Source of the DNA: Clostridium cavendishii DSM 21758
GTDB lineage: Bacteria > Bacillota > Clostridia > Clostridiales > Clostridiaceae
Direction of reading: 5' to 3'
Assembly (NCBI RefSeq): GCF_900141845.1
Contig: NZ_FQZB01000014.1
Span: forward strand, 62,001-126,000
Length of the DNA: 64,000 nt
Below the pieces are notes generated by a model. That model had not been told where the DNA came from, searched no databases, and was given only the letters and a program-made list of their open reading frames with translations. The position numbers were made by a program, and so were the translations under genes. Below, piece after piece: positions 54,067 through 63,176 of the stretch. Every line of letters starts with the position of its first letter. Positions within the stretch are counted from its first letter, which is position 1.

Positions 54067-54080
54067 TTATCTCCCCCTAG

Positions 54081-54977
54081 CTATTTTATAACATTATTTA
54101 TAAAATTCTCCAACGCCAACTCCCATCGTCTCATTTCATCACCAATAGTACATCTTAGCATCATATTATCAAGAGACGAATACTCTGGTCTTCTAGCTGT
54201 TTTTTTAGAAGCTAACCTTGAAAATTCTTCAGATGTACATGGCAACACTTCACAATCTATATTTGAAAGTTTCATTATCTTATTAGCAAAATCATACCAT
54301 GTACATTCTCCCTTGCCTGTACAATGATAAGTTCCATATTCTTCTGTTAATATTACCTTTAATATCTCATAGGATAAATCATTTGCTGATGTAGGATTCC
54401 CTAGCTGATCGTTAACTACCTTTAATTCATCTCTAGTTTTGCCTAACTTCATCATAGTATAAACAAAGTTATTTCCTATATATCCATAAAGCCAAGCAGT
54501 TCTAACTATAAAATATTTATTAGAAAATTCTTTAACAAAATTCTCTCCTTGTAGTTTAGACTTACCATATACACTACAAGGTACTGTAGCATCGTACTCT
54601 TTTAATAATCTTTTATCCTCCCCACTAAATACATAATCAGTAGATATTTGTACAAGTTTTGCACCTATAGCTTCACAACCTATAGCCAAATTTCTAGGTC
54701 CTATAGCATTTACCTTAAAAGCTATATCTTCATTTTCTTCACAAACATCTACCTTTGTATAAGCTGCACAATTTATAACAACATCTGCTTTTATCTCATC
54801 TAGAGTTTCCTTAACCTGTTTAAAATTTGTTATATCTAATTCTTCTCTATCTAATGGAATAACTTCTGATTCTTTATATACTTCACTTATAGTTCCTATT
54901 TCAGCGAACCCAGCTTTAATAACTCTTCTTATTTCATTACCAAGTTGTCCTTTGGAACCTGTTATTACTATTTTCAA
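54081..54977 (-). CDS. rmlD: dTDP-4-dehydrorhamnose reductase
   Basis: A 298-residue reductase giving dTDP-L-rhamnose. KIVITGSKGQLGNEIRRVIK, VINCAAYTKVDVCEENEDIA, KLVQISTDYVFSGEDKRL, YGKSKLQGENFVKEF and TAWLYGYIGNNFVYTM are standard. The TTG at 54977 is chosen: AGGTG lies 6 nt upstream and it gives the family start MKIVITG. A GTG three codons earlier overlaps that site. Confidence 0.95.
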   Translation of the reverse strand: MKIVITGSKGQLGNEIRRVIKAGFAEIGTISEVYKESEVIPLDREELDITNFKQVKETLDEIKADVVINCAAYTKVDVCEENEDIAFKVNAIGPRNLAIGCEAIGAKLVQISTDYVFSGEDKRLLKEYDATVPCSVYGKSKLQGENFVKEFSNKYFIVRTAWLYGYIGNNFVYTMMKLGKTRDELKVVNDQLGNPTSANDLSYEILKVILTEEYGTYHCTGKGECTWYDFANKIMKLSNIDCEVLPCTSEEFSRLASKKTARRPEYSSLDNMMLRCTIGDEMRRWELALENFINNVIK

Positions 54978-55058
54978 ACTACACACCTACCTTAGTTCGA
55001 AAATTGACAATTAAGAATTAGTAATTTACAATTGTTAATTTTCATATTTGCTCCAAGT

Positions 55059-55622
55059 TTAATATATAAATGAAATATCTAACTCTTTAAGTGTCTTTTG
55101 TTTTTTATCCTTTTCTGATAGTAAAACTTCTTCCACTTTTCCCAAAGGCCACTTTATTCCTAAATCTGAATCATTCCATAAAATCCCCTGCTCATACTCT
55201 GGCGCATAAAAATTTGTACATTTATAATTAAACACAACTTCATCCGATAAAACTAAAAATCCATGAGCAAAACCTTCTGGTATATAAAACTGTTTCCCAT
55301 TTTCTCCTGTAAGTATTATTCCTTCCCATTCACCAAATGTTGGTGAGTGTTTTCTTAAATCAACAGCTACATCAAAAACCTCTCCATTTATAACTCTAAC
55401 AAGCTTTCCTTGGGTATGTTTTATCTGAAAATGAAGTCCTCTTAACACACCTTTCTTAGATTTTGATTCATTGTCCTGTACAAATTTCATAATAAGACCA
55501 GCTTCAAAAAACTGCTTTTTATTATAACATTCCATGAAATACCCTCTATTATCTACAAACACCTTAGTCTCTATTATATATAATCCTTTTATCCTGGTTT
55601 CTATAAACTTAAAATTACTCAT
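55059..55622 (-). CDS. rmlC: dTDP-4-dehydrorhamnose 3,5-epimerase
   Basis: A 187-residue cupin epimerase. FKFIETRIKGLYIIETKVF, DNRGYFMECYNKKQF, FVQDNESKSKKGVLRGLHFQ (catalytic histidine), VRVINGEVFDVAVDLRKHSP and YIPEGFAHGFLVLSD are typical. GGAG is very close to the ATG, so translation may depend on coupling to rmlA, which ends 13 nt upstream. Confidence 0.96.
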   Translation of the reverse strand: MSNFKFIETRIKGLYIIETKVFVDNRGYFMECYNKKQFFEAGLIMKFVQDNESKSKKGVLRGLHFQIKHTQGKLVRVINGEVFDVAVDLRKHSPTFGEWEGIILTGENGKQFYIPEGFAHGFLVLSDEVVFNYKCTNFYAPEYEQGILWNDSDLGIKWPLGKVEEVLLSEKDKKQKTLKELDISFIY

Positions 55623-55635
55623 ATCTCCATTTTCA

Positions 55636-56502
55636 CTACCCCTGTATTATTTCCATTAAATATCTTCCATATTTTGTTTTCTTTAATGGTTTTGCTAATT
55701 CTTTAACCTGCTCTTTAGATATTAATCCTTGCTTATAAGCTATTTCTTCTAAACAAGCAATATATGTTCCCTGTGTATTTTGTATAGCCTCAACAAAATT
55801 AGATGCTTGAAGCATTGAAGCATGTGTACCTGTATCAAGCCAAGCCATACCTCGCCCTAATAATGTAACCTTTAAAGCCCCCTCTTTCATATAAAGCTTA
55901 TTTAAATCAGTTATTTCAAGTTCACCTCTTGCTGAAAACTCTAATCCTTTAGCCTTTTCTACAACTGTATTATCATAAAAATAAAGTCCTGGCACTGCAT
56001 ACTTTGACTTTGGCTTCTTAGGTTTTTCTTCTAAAGATAAAACCTTTCCCTCCTCATCAAACTCTACTACTCCAAAAGCCTTTGGCTTTTGTACATAATA
56101 TCCAAATATCATTGCTCCACTATCTAAGGAAGCTGCTTTTTTTAAATATGAGGTGAAATTTTGACCATAAAAAATATTATCACCTAAAACCATCGCCACA
56201 TTATCAGTTTCTATAAACTTTTCTCCTATTATAAAAGCTTCCGCTAATCCATTTGGTACTTCTTGAACTTCATATTCTATTCTTAAACCTAAATTTGAAC
56301 CATCTCTAAACAATTCCTTAAAACTCGGTAAATCTCTTTTTGTAGATATTATAAGTATTTCATTTATCCCTGCTAACATTAAAACAGACATCGGATAATA
56401 TATCATCGGCTTATCATATATTGGAACCATTTGCTTTGACATAGCTTTTGTTACTGGATATAACCTTGTTCCTGAACCACCTGCTAATATTATTCCTTTC
56501 AT
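55636..56502 (-). CDS. rmlA: Glucose-1-phosphate thymidylyltransferase
   Basis: A 288-residue enzyme for dTDP-glucose, the first step. The ATG at 56502 gives the exact family start KGIILAGGSGTRLYPVTKAM, with GAGG 9 nt upstream; a longer frame from 56556 adds 18 non-family residues. KQMVPIYDKPMIYYPMSVLM, LGDNIFYGQNF, VEFDEEGKVLSLEEKP and WLDTGTHASML follow. First gene of the rml unit. Two intrinsic terminators lie immediately upstream (56540-56685), which raises the question of how it is transcribed. Confidence 0.97.
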   Translation of the reverse strand: MKGIILAGGSGTRLYPVTKAMSKQMVPIYDKPMIYYPMSVLMLAGINEILIISTKRDLPSFKELFRDGSNLGLRIEYEVQEVPNGLAEAFIIGEKFIETDNVAMVLGDNIFYGQNFTSYLKKAASLDSGAMIFGYYVQKPKAFGVVEFDEEGKVLSLEEKPKKPKSKYAVPGLYFYDNTVVEKAKGLEFSARGELEITDLNKLYMKEGALKVTLLGRGMAWLDTGTHASMLQASNFVEAIQNTQGTYIACLEEIAYKQGLISKEQVKELAKPLKKTKYGRYLMEIIQG

Positions 56503-56539
56503 ATTTTTATACCTCAATAATCTAATTCTGATTTCAAAT

Positions 56540-56581
56540 AAAAAAAGTTTATACATATAATAATTTTTTATATGTATAAAC
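56540..56581 (-). terminator. Terminator or attenuator in the leader of rmlA
   Basis: Perfect 14-bp stem (56547-56560 with 56568-56581, 7-nt loop), followed on the minus strand by a T run (56541-56546). It ends only about 40 nt before the rmlA ATG. Confidence 0.75.
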
Positions 56582-56632
56582 CTAGTTTAAATATATGCTC
56601 TAAATTAAATTTTATGTTTTAAAACAAAAAAT

Positions 56633-56684
56633 AAAAAAAGTACCCTATAAAATAGACGATTAGAAAAGTCTATTTTATAAGGTA
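56633..56684 (-). terminator. Terminator downstream of the second LCP gene
   Basis: Arms 56641-56657 and 56668-56684 pair at 16 of 17 positions around a 10-nt loop; seven T follow on the minus strand. It lies about 150 nt past the LCP stop. Confidence 0.85.
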
Positions 56685-56834
56685 TATTTTAAATCTCTAT
56701 TTAATTTATTTTTATATTTATTAATCTATTTTAAATTTTATTTATTAATTATTAAGAACATTCGATGATTTTTACTTTTATAATTTTTACTACATTATCA
56801 ACTTATTAATTCTTAATAAAAACTCAACTTAAAA

Positions 56835-57842
56835 TTATCGCTTATCATTATAGATGTACTCTTGTACTTCTTTCTTTAGCTTTTCCTTATCAACAACCAT
56901 ATGATACTCATTAGTTACAACATGCTGAGCTTCTTCAGACTTAGGAAAATAATTGCTCTCAAAAGTATGTATCTTATTTAAAACCACCCATTGTCCTATA
57001 TCAGAAATTTCGCCAATACTTAAAGTTGTTGTAACATCTGGTAATATATCATTAGCATACTTTAGTCCATCAACATAGCCAGCTTTTGATATTTTATCTA
57101 AAACCGCTTGTAAAACAATTCTTTGCCTATTAGTTCTATCAAAGTCATTACCTGTTGTTCTATTTCTACTATATCCTAATGCTTGCATACCGTTTAATGT
57201 ATTAACACCAGCTTTTTTAATAAATATAGGTTCTATTTTAAGTTCCCCTTTACACAAATTATCAATAATAGTATTAGTAGATTGTAACTCATCTTGTTTT
57301 ATATCTATATCTACTCCTCCAAGCTTGTCTATAATCTTGATAAAACTCCCAAAATCCACCTTAACATAATCTGTTATATCGAGACCAAAATTGTAATTCA
57401 TAGTTTTGACAAGAAGTTCTGATCCACCAAAAGCATAGGCATTATTCAAATTCTTTTCACCAATTCCTGGTAATGTAAGTAGCATATCCCTCATAAAAGA
57501 AGTAGTTTTTATTTTTTTATTTTTTCTATCTACAGAAATAACTATCATACTATCTGATCTCCCATGATCATCAACAGTTCCTTCATCTGATCCTATAAGC
57601 AAAATGTTCTTAACTTTATTTTCTTTAGCTAGTTTTTCTGCCTCATCACTAATTTGAAGATTCTTCTTATCATCATTAATGCTAACTCTATTCGCTCTAC
57701 TATAGAGCTTATAGATTGAAGTAGCACCAGCTACTAAAATAATTAATAATACTACTATTATACTAATAATTATTTTAAATTTTTTTGACTTCCTCTTTTT
57801 TGTAGTTTTATTTTTTTCTTGCATTTGTGTATGAATACTCAT
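56835..57842 (-). CDS. Second LytR-CpsA-Psr (LCP) family wall-polymer ligase
   Basis: A 335-residue paralogue of 149-1180 with basic head (about 1-22), one helix (about 23-44) and LCP domain: NILLIGSDEG, HGRSDSMIVIS, SFMRDMLLTLPG, NNAYAFGGSELLVKT, KLGGVDIDI and DRTNRQR. The main difference from the first copy is a longer loop before KKAGVNTLNGMQALGYSRNR. AAGGAAGG precedes the ATG. An 18-bp element 58 nt upstream matches one before the sigma-like gene, so it may share that control. It stands alone between terminators. The polymer attached is unknown. Confidence 0.93.
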   Translation of the reverse strand: MSIHTQMQEKNKTTKKRKSKKFKIIISIIVVLLIILVAGATSIYKLYSRANRVSINDDKKNLQISDEAEKLAKENKVKNILLIGSDEGTVDDHGRSDSMIVISVDRKNKKIKTTSFMRDMLLTLPGIGEKNLNNAYAFGGSELLVKTMNYNFGLDITDYVKVDFGSFIKIIDKLGGVDIDIKQDELQSTNTIIDNLCKGELKIEPIFIKKAGVNTLNGMQALGYSRNRTTGNDFDRTNRQRIVLQAVLDKISKAGYVDGLKYANDILPDVTTTLSIGEISDIGQWVVLNKIHTFESNYFPKSEEAQHVVTNEYHMVVDKEKLKKEVQEYIYNDKR

Positions 57843-57900
57843 AAATAAACCTTCCTTTTTAGTTATTATATATTTTTCTACATTTAAAGTTACTTCAATA

Positions 57901-57918
57901 TATAGACTTATTTGAAAA
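57901..57918 (-). promoter_or_regulatory. 18-bp element upstream of the second LCP gene
   Basis: TATAGACTTATTTGAAAA on the plus strand, identical to 51188-51205 and at nearly the same distance from its gene. See the sigma-like gene at 50533-51132. Confidence 0.5.
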
Positions 57919-57950
57919 AATTAGAATATCAAATATTTTATATTAAAATG

Positions 57951-57998
57951 CCTCCATTCTGCAAATCTAACATTTTCTGAAATATTTGCTTATGGAGG
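57951..57998 (-). other. Long stem-loop between tagD and the second LCP gene
   Basis: CCTCCAT and GCAAAT (57951-57966) pair with ATTTGC and ATGGAGG (57984-57998), 13 bp with a small internal loop. On the minus strand CATTTTAATAT follows, a weak T tract. It may be the terminator of the tagD transcript or a leader structure. Confidence 0.45.
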
Positions 57999-58132
57999 TA
58001 ATTTATAAACTATAATAACTAACTATTACTTTTCATTTATTTTATATTATTGATCAATACTTTATTAATTTTAATAAAGCTTTCTTAAACTAAACTTATA
58101 TTATAAAACTAAGTCATTTTACTGCTGTTAAC

Positions 58133-58558
58133 TTATGCTTGTCTATTTTCTCTTAAATTTAATAAAGTTTCATTTATTAAAGTTGATGATGTACCCTTAT
58201 AATAAGGAAAATATATTATTTTAACCCCTACTTCTTTAAATTGTTCTTCATATTTATTCCATTTATCCGAGTTATACCAATCATCTCCTACAAATACTAT
58301 ATCAAATTTCAACTTTTCCCAAGCCTCAAATTTATTCATGCTTTCTTGTGGAATAACAGCATCAACAAATTTAATATTTCTTACTATCTCTAATCTTTCT
58401 TCAAAAGGAATAACAGCTTTTTTATTTTTATATGCTACTAATTCATCTGTTGTTACACCAACAATTAATTTATCACACATACTTTTTGCATTCTTTAACA
58501 TATTTAAATGTCCAATATGAAATAAATCAAAAACCCCAGTTGTATATCCAATTACCAT
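58133..58558 (-). CDS. tagD: Glycerol-3-phosphate cytidylyltransferase
   Basis: A 141-residue enzyme making CDP-glycerol. IGYTTGVFDLFHIGHLNMLK with the HxGH motif, AYKNKKAVIPFEERLEIV, FVGDDWYNSDKWNKYE and YKGTSSTLI are the family signatures. It lies 50 nt downstream of asnB. CDP-glycerol would be the donor for the glycerophosphotransferase at 60666, so the two work together on a glycerol-phosphate-containing polymer. Confidence 0.95.
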   Translation of the reverse strand: MVIGYTTGVFDLFHIGHLNMLKNAKSMCDKLIVGVTTDELVAYKNKKAVIPFEERLEIVRNIKFVDAVIPQESMNKFEAWEKLKFDIVFVGDDWYNSDKWNKYEEQFKEVGVKIIYFPYYKGTSSTLINETLLNLRENRQA

Positions 58559-58608
58559 TATAATTTCTCTCCTTTTAATTGCACTTAATTTTATTTAAAA
58601 ATAAACTT

Positions 58609-60429
58609 TTAATATATCCATTCTTTAAGAAAATATTTTTTCCTAAAAAGTTCTATATTGATGAACATCCAAATTATTTGTCCAGCTCTAGAATTATTTT
58701 TACTTTCTTCAATTAACTCATTAATTTTTTCAAACTTTAACCAATATGCATCTGTTAATATTTCTTTTGCTTCTAACTCTAACAATTCCATCCACTCATT
58801 TAATGGTACTGGAAACCCTACTTTTTTTCTTTCAATAATTTCTTTTGGCAAATACTTATATCCAATTTTTTTAAGTAAATACTTTGGAATATCATTTACT
58901 TCACTATATATATTAGAAGAAACTTTTCTTGATTCTTTTTTTAATTTTTCATCCTTCCATTTAAGTTTAAGTTCGTAAGGAATATTTTTATATGAGTATT
59001 CAATAAGTTCATAATCTAAAAATGGTACACGCGCTTCAACACCAGCTAACATAGTTGTTATGTCTACTCTATGTAATAATCCCTTTACATGATATTTATG
59101 AAAAAATCTAAATACATTTTCCTCATTTAATTTATTTTTAAATTCTTCACCTAACTTTTCATCAAATTGGTTACGTAATTTTGTTGAAGTTCTAAGATAC
59201 TTATCTCGTAAGTTTCTAGGAACATACTCATATTTATTAATAAAATAATCATAAAAACTTTTATCTTCATTGTCTAAATTTTGATAATCAAAAGGAGATC
59301 TGAATATTTTCCCATACCCTCCCATTAACTCATCTGCACCTTCTCCAGATAAAACAACAGTAATTTTTTCTTTTAATATTTTTGACATTACAGCAAGTGG
59401 TATCTCATTTGGAACACCTAGTGGTGCATCTTTATATGAAATTACTTCATTCATTGTATTAAAATAATTATCTGTATTTATCTGTATTTCATGATGTATA
59501 GTGTTATATTTTTCTGAAACTAATTTGGCATAGCCAAACTCATTCATTTCTGGGAATCCTATTGTATATGTATTTATTTGTGTTTTCAATGTTTCCGTTG
59601 TTATAGCCGTAATTAAACTGGAATCAACTCCTCCACTTAAATATGTTCCCAATGGCACATCTGAGATTAATCTTCGCTTAATTGCATCAATAATTTTGTT
59701 GTTAAACTCTTCTGTAATTTTATCTTCATCATAATTACAATCCATATTAAATTCATCAGGTAAATTCCAAAATCTCTTTTTACAAAAATTCAATTCACTA
59801 TCAATAGAGACAAAAGTTCCTGATTCTAATTGATAAATTTCCTTAAAAAAGGTATACGGCTCTCTAACATACCTATATCCTAAATATTCATCAATTGCAT
59901 CTTCATTAAATTTTGCTTCAACAAGACCACTATTTAATATTCCTTTAATTTCTGAAGAAAACACAATCCTATCATTATCCATGAAAAAAAATAATGGTTT
60001 TACTCCCATACGATCCCTAGCCAAGAATATTTTATCATTTTTCAAATCATAAAGAGCTATTGCAAACATTCCATTAGCATTTTTTAAGAATTCTTCAAAT
60101 CCAAACTTTTCAACATATGCTAGTATTACTTCTGTATCTGAAGATGTTTTAAAATCATATCTTACTCTCTTTTTAAGCTCTAAATAATTATATATCTCAC
60201 CATTAAAAACAATTATCCATCTACCTGAATTAGAAATCATAGGTTGATTAGCTCGTGAATTTGTATCAATAATTGATAATCTTCTATGTCCCAAAGCAAT
60301 TCTTTTATCAAACAGCCTATAATTTCCATCATCTGGTCCTCTATGAGCAATACTATTATTCATTTTTTCTATTCTATAACCAATATCATTAATTATACTT
60401 TTGGAAAATATTCCATTTATTCCGCACAT
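58609..60429 (-). CDS. asnB: Glutamine-hydrolysing asparagine synthase family protein
   Basis: A 606-residue two-domain enzyme. The N-terminal glutaminase begins with the catalytic cysteine (CGINGIFSKS), with SIAHRGPDDGNYR, LGHRRLSIID and FNGEIYNYLELKK. The synthetase domain has GTYLSGGVDSSLITAI for ATP, LSGEGADELMGGYGK and RVPFLDYELIEYS. The ATG at 60429 places Cys at position 2 and follows GAGGAG by about 8 nt. Homologues within glycan loci often amidate uronic acids rather than make asparagine. That fits the hexosaminuronate genes here, but free asparagine synthesis cannot be excluded. Confidence 0.92.
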   Translation of the reverse strand: MCGINGIFSKSIINDIGYRIEKMNNSIAHRGPDDGNYRLFDKRIALGHRRLSIIDTNSRANQPMISNSGRWIIVFNGEIYNYLELKKRVRYDFKTSSDTEVILAYVEKFGFEEFLKNANGMFAIALYDLKNDKIFLARDRMGVKPLFFFMDNDRIVFSSEIKGILNSGLVEAKFNEDAIDEYLGYRYVREPYTFFKEIYQLESGTFVSIDSELNFCKKRFWNLPDEFNMDCNYDEDKITEEFNNKIIDAIKRRLISDVPLGTYLSGGVDSSLITAITTETLKTQINTYTIGFPEMNEFGYAKLVSEKYNTIHHEIQINTDNYFNTMNEVISYKDAPLGVPNEIPLAVMSKILKEKITVVLSGEGADELMGGYGKIFRSPFDYQNLDNEDKSFYDYFINKYEYVPRNLRDKYLRTSTKLRNQFDEKLGEEFKNKLNEENVFRFFHKYHVKGLLHRVDITTMLAGVEARVPFLDYELIEYSYKNIPYELKLKWKDEKLKKESRKVSSNIYSEVNDIPKYLLKKIGYKYLPKEIIERKKVGFPVPLNEWMELLELEAKEILTDAYWLKFEKINELIEESKNNSRAGQIIWMFINIELFRKKYFLKEWIY

Positions 60430-60665
60430 GTTCACCACTCCTCAAATCCTAAAAATTTCACTTTCTTAAATGCATTTTTTGTTTTATATATGTTGTAATA
60501 TGCTTTTTAGAATCTAATTCGCAAATTACCTTTAAATTGCCTGTAAATTATCTTTAACAATTATTTCATTTATTACTTTTTACAAACTGAATCTTTTTAT
60601 AGCTTGATAATCTCTAATCATGGACTTGCATCTTTTTATCTAAAATTAATTTTTCATTCGAATAA

Positions 60666-61883
60666 TTATCCATTGCAGATAACCTTATTTATCCAATTAA
60701 TAACCTCCAATGTTGCTACTCCCCGTTCCTTGTTACCTAAATACTCAAGAAATTTTTCACTTCTTTTTATCATCTCTTCTTCATTCATACTTTTTATTCC
60801 CTCTAATAATTCACTAGATGATTTTACAATATATAATGGAATGTCATTAATATCTAAATAAACACCTCGTTCTTCTTTATATTCATCATAGTCTTGCATA
60901 AACAAAAATATAGGCCTCTTTAATAATGAAAAATCGAAAAATGCAGATGAATAATCAGTAATTAGTACATCCGATATACTTAACAGTTCTTGCATATCAG
61001 GATATTCAGATACATTTAAAATTTTATTTCCGTACCTACATTCCAATTCTTGCAAATTTATTTTATTTGCTACATTAGGATGAAATCTTACTAATAAAAT
61101 ACAGTCATTAAGATAATATTTCTCAAATTCAATTAAAAGTGATTTTATATTAAGTTCTTCAAGTTGATTTAATCCATTTTTTTCAATATCATTCCTAAAT
61201 GTAGGTGCAAAAAATATAATTTTTTCATTTTTTAATCCTAATATATTTTTAACTTTTTTATTAATAATATTATAGTCATCATAAAATATATCATTTCTAG
61301 GCATACCTGATTCTAATATTTTTCCATCATACCAAAAACAATTCTTTAATATTCTTGTTGAATATTCATTTCCTGATAATAACAAATTAATATTTTTAGA
61401 ATCATATATTGAATTTTTGTGATAATTATCTGTTAATTTTTTTCCTGCATCCTTCTCTATTTTTTTCAATGGTGTACCATGCCATGTTTGAATATAATAT
61501 TGTTTCGCTCTCTTCCTTACATAATATTCCTTCCTCGCATTATCAATCCAGATACCTGCTGTAACCATTTCGTAAATTGCTCTTAAAGATCCATATTTAA
61601 CTATTCGTATTTCTTTTGGAATATCATTATCATTAATTAATTCTTTTCTCAATAACCAAACCATATCATATTTCAATTTTTGATTTATAATTTCTTGAGC
61701 TATGTATTTGGCATTATCAGAATATCCATTTCCATAATAACTACAAAATACAATTTTCTCAGATTTTATTCTGAAAATTCTTAATAAATAATATAAAAAG
61801 GTTATAAATTTATGATAAATATTTGATAACATTGTATATAATAAATTATTGTTATTAAATACTTTTTTCAGATAATTCTTCAT
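60666..61883 (-). CDS. CDP-glycerol glycerophosphotransferase family protein (TagB/TagF-like)
   Basis: A 405-residue peripheral membrane protein transferring glycerol phosphate from CDP-glycerol. VFCSYYGNGYSDNAKYIAQE, VWLLRKELINDNDIPKEI, YYIQTWHGTPLKKIEKDAG (key histidine), FAPTFRNDIEKNG, LLVRFHPNVANKI and DVLITDYSSAFFDFSLLKRP are typical. It overlaps the flippase gene upstream by 29 nt. tagD nearby supplies its donor. Whether it primes or polymerises cannot be told. Confidence 0.93.
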   Translation of the reverse strand: MKNYLKKVFNNNNLLYTMLSNIYHKFITFLYYLLRIFRIKSEKIVFCSYYGNGYSDNAKYIAQEIINQKLKYDMVWLLRKELINDNDIPKEIRIVKYGSLRAIYEMVTAGIWIDNARKEYYVRKRAKQYYIQTWHGTPLKKIEKDAGKKLTDNYHKNSIYDSKNINLLLSGNEYSTRILKNCFWYDGKILESGMPRNDIFYDDYNIINKKVKNILGLKNEKIIFFAPTFRNDIEKNGLNQLEELNIKSLLIEFEKYYLNDCILLVRFHPNVANKINLQELECRYGNKILNVSEYPDMQELLSISDVLITDYSSAFFDFSLLKRPIFLFMQDYDEYKEERGVYLDINDIPLYIVKSSSELLEGIKSMNEEEMIKRSEKFLEYLGNKERGVATLEVINWINKVICNG

Positions 61884-63135
61884 ATATATTAACTATCTCC
61901 CTATTGTTTTTAGCTTTTATTATATAGAATACTCTTAAAATTAATACTATTGTTTCAGTTATACATGTCAATATAGATATTATTATAAAAGTTAATTTAT
62001 TAATAAACATTAAAAAAACTAATCCTATAATATGAAAAATTGAAGCATATACAACTGACATATTAGCTTCTTTTACTTTTCCCATTGCTCCAAGAACAGG
62101 AAAGCCTAAAATATATGATGGTAAAGCAATAACAACCATTGGTAACATTACTCTAAAAATAGGAACAGCTTGGACATATTCTTTCCCACATAATAAAAGC
62201 ACTATTGGTTTGGCAAATATATACAATATTAAAACTCCTATACATATTAGAGGTGTTAATATTATTATTATTTTTTTTATAAACTTATAATTTTTTTGTT
62301 TTATCATATATGGATATAAACTATCTGCAATAGGACTAATTAAACTTTTAACACTTCCTATAAGCGAATTTGCTGATCCAAATTGTGCAAGTGCACTATT
62401 ATTATAATTAAATCCTAATATAAAAGTATTACTAGCCCCATATATAGTAGATGCTATACGTGATAAAAAAAATATTGATGATTCTTTTAAAACTATTATA
62501 CATTCATTAATAGTTGATAAATTCACTTTGATTTTTAACTTTTTAAATATAATTATCCACATTATTATTATCACTGCTATATTAGAAACAGCTGTTAATA
62601 TAGGAATATAAATATATTGTTCTGAATTTTTTACAAAAATAAATATTGATACAGTATATAAAGCTCTAGAAATAATAGTTGTCATTGTTATTTTTTCCAT
62701 CTCTTCAAGTCCTCTGAACAAAAAATCTGGAATAAATATACTTAACGCAATAGGTATATATGATAATAATAAAAATAACTCTTTATCCTTAAATATTTTT
62801 ATATTCGATATTAGAAGCATAATTATTATTAATCCAAATAACCATAATATTAATTTAGACTGTATCACAGAAGTTAATATTTTACCCAATTTTTTCTTAT
62901 TATTTCTATATAAAGAACATTCTTTTGTAGCTGATAATAAAAATCCAAAATCAACACTCATTTGAAAATAAACCATAGTTGCATTAACAAAAACCACTAT
63001 TCCATATTTTTCAGGACCTAATACTCTTGTCAAATATGGAAAAGTTAGTAATGGAAATATATATCCTGATATTTGCATAATATATAACATTATTGTATTA
63101 GAAAATAATGTTTTGATTTCTTTATTTTTTTTCAT
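61855..63135 (-). CDS. Third polysaccharide flippase (Wzx-like)
   Basis: A 426-residue MOP-superfamily protein with about 12 helices. TLFSNTIMLYIMQISGYIFP, LTFPYLTRVLGPEKYGIVVF, DFGFLLSATKECSLYRNNKK and IPDFLFRGLEEMEKIT are RfbX-type motifs. GGAG is 5-6 nt before the ATG. It is more like the enterobacterial RfbX branch than the other two flippases of the window and stands beside a third polymerase and the glycerophosphotransferase. Confidence 0.92.
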   Translation of the reverse strand: MKKNKEIKTLFSNTIMLYIMQISGYIFPLLTFPYLTRVLGPEKYGIVVFVNATMVYFQMSVDFGFLLSATKECSLYRNNKKKLGKILTSVIQSKLILWLFGLIIIMLLISNIKIFKDKELFLLLSYIPIALSIFIPDFLFRGLEEMEKITMTTIISRALYTVSIFIFVKNSEQYIYIPILTAVSNIAVIIIMWIIIFKKLKIKVNLSTINECIIVLKESSIFFLSRIASTIYGASNTFILGFNYNNSALAQFGSANSLIGSVKSLISPIADSLYPYMIKQKNYKFIKKIIIILTPLICIGVLILYIFAKPIVLLLCGKEYVQAVPIFRVMLPMVVIALPSYILGFPVLGAMGKVKEANMSVVYASIFHIIGLVFLMFINKLTFIIISILTCITETIVLILRVFYIIKAKNNREIVNIYEELSEKSI

Positions 63136-63176
63136 TTAAGTCTCCTCAAATATGTATTTTTCATCCTTTTTGAATC

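Larger units (their letters stand above)
56503..56834. other. Intergenic region between rmlA and the second LCP gene
   Basis: 330 nt holding two minus-strand terminators in tandem (56633-56684 and 56540-56581), with about 50 nt of AT-rich DNA between them. No clear promoter is visible for rmlA between the second hairpin and its ATG. The rest, 56690-56834, shows nothing beyond AT-rich sequence. Confidence 0.7.
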
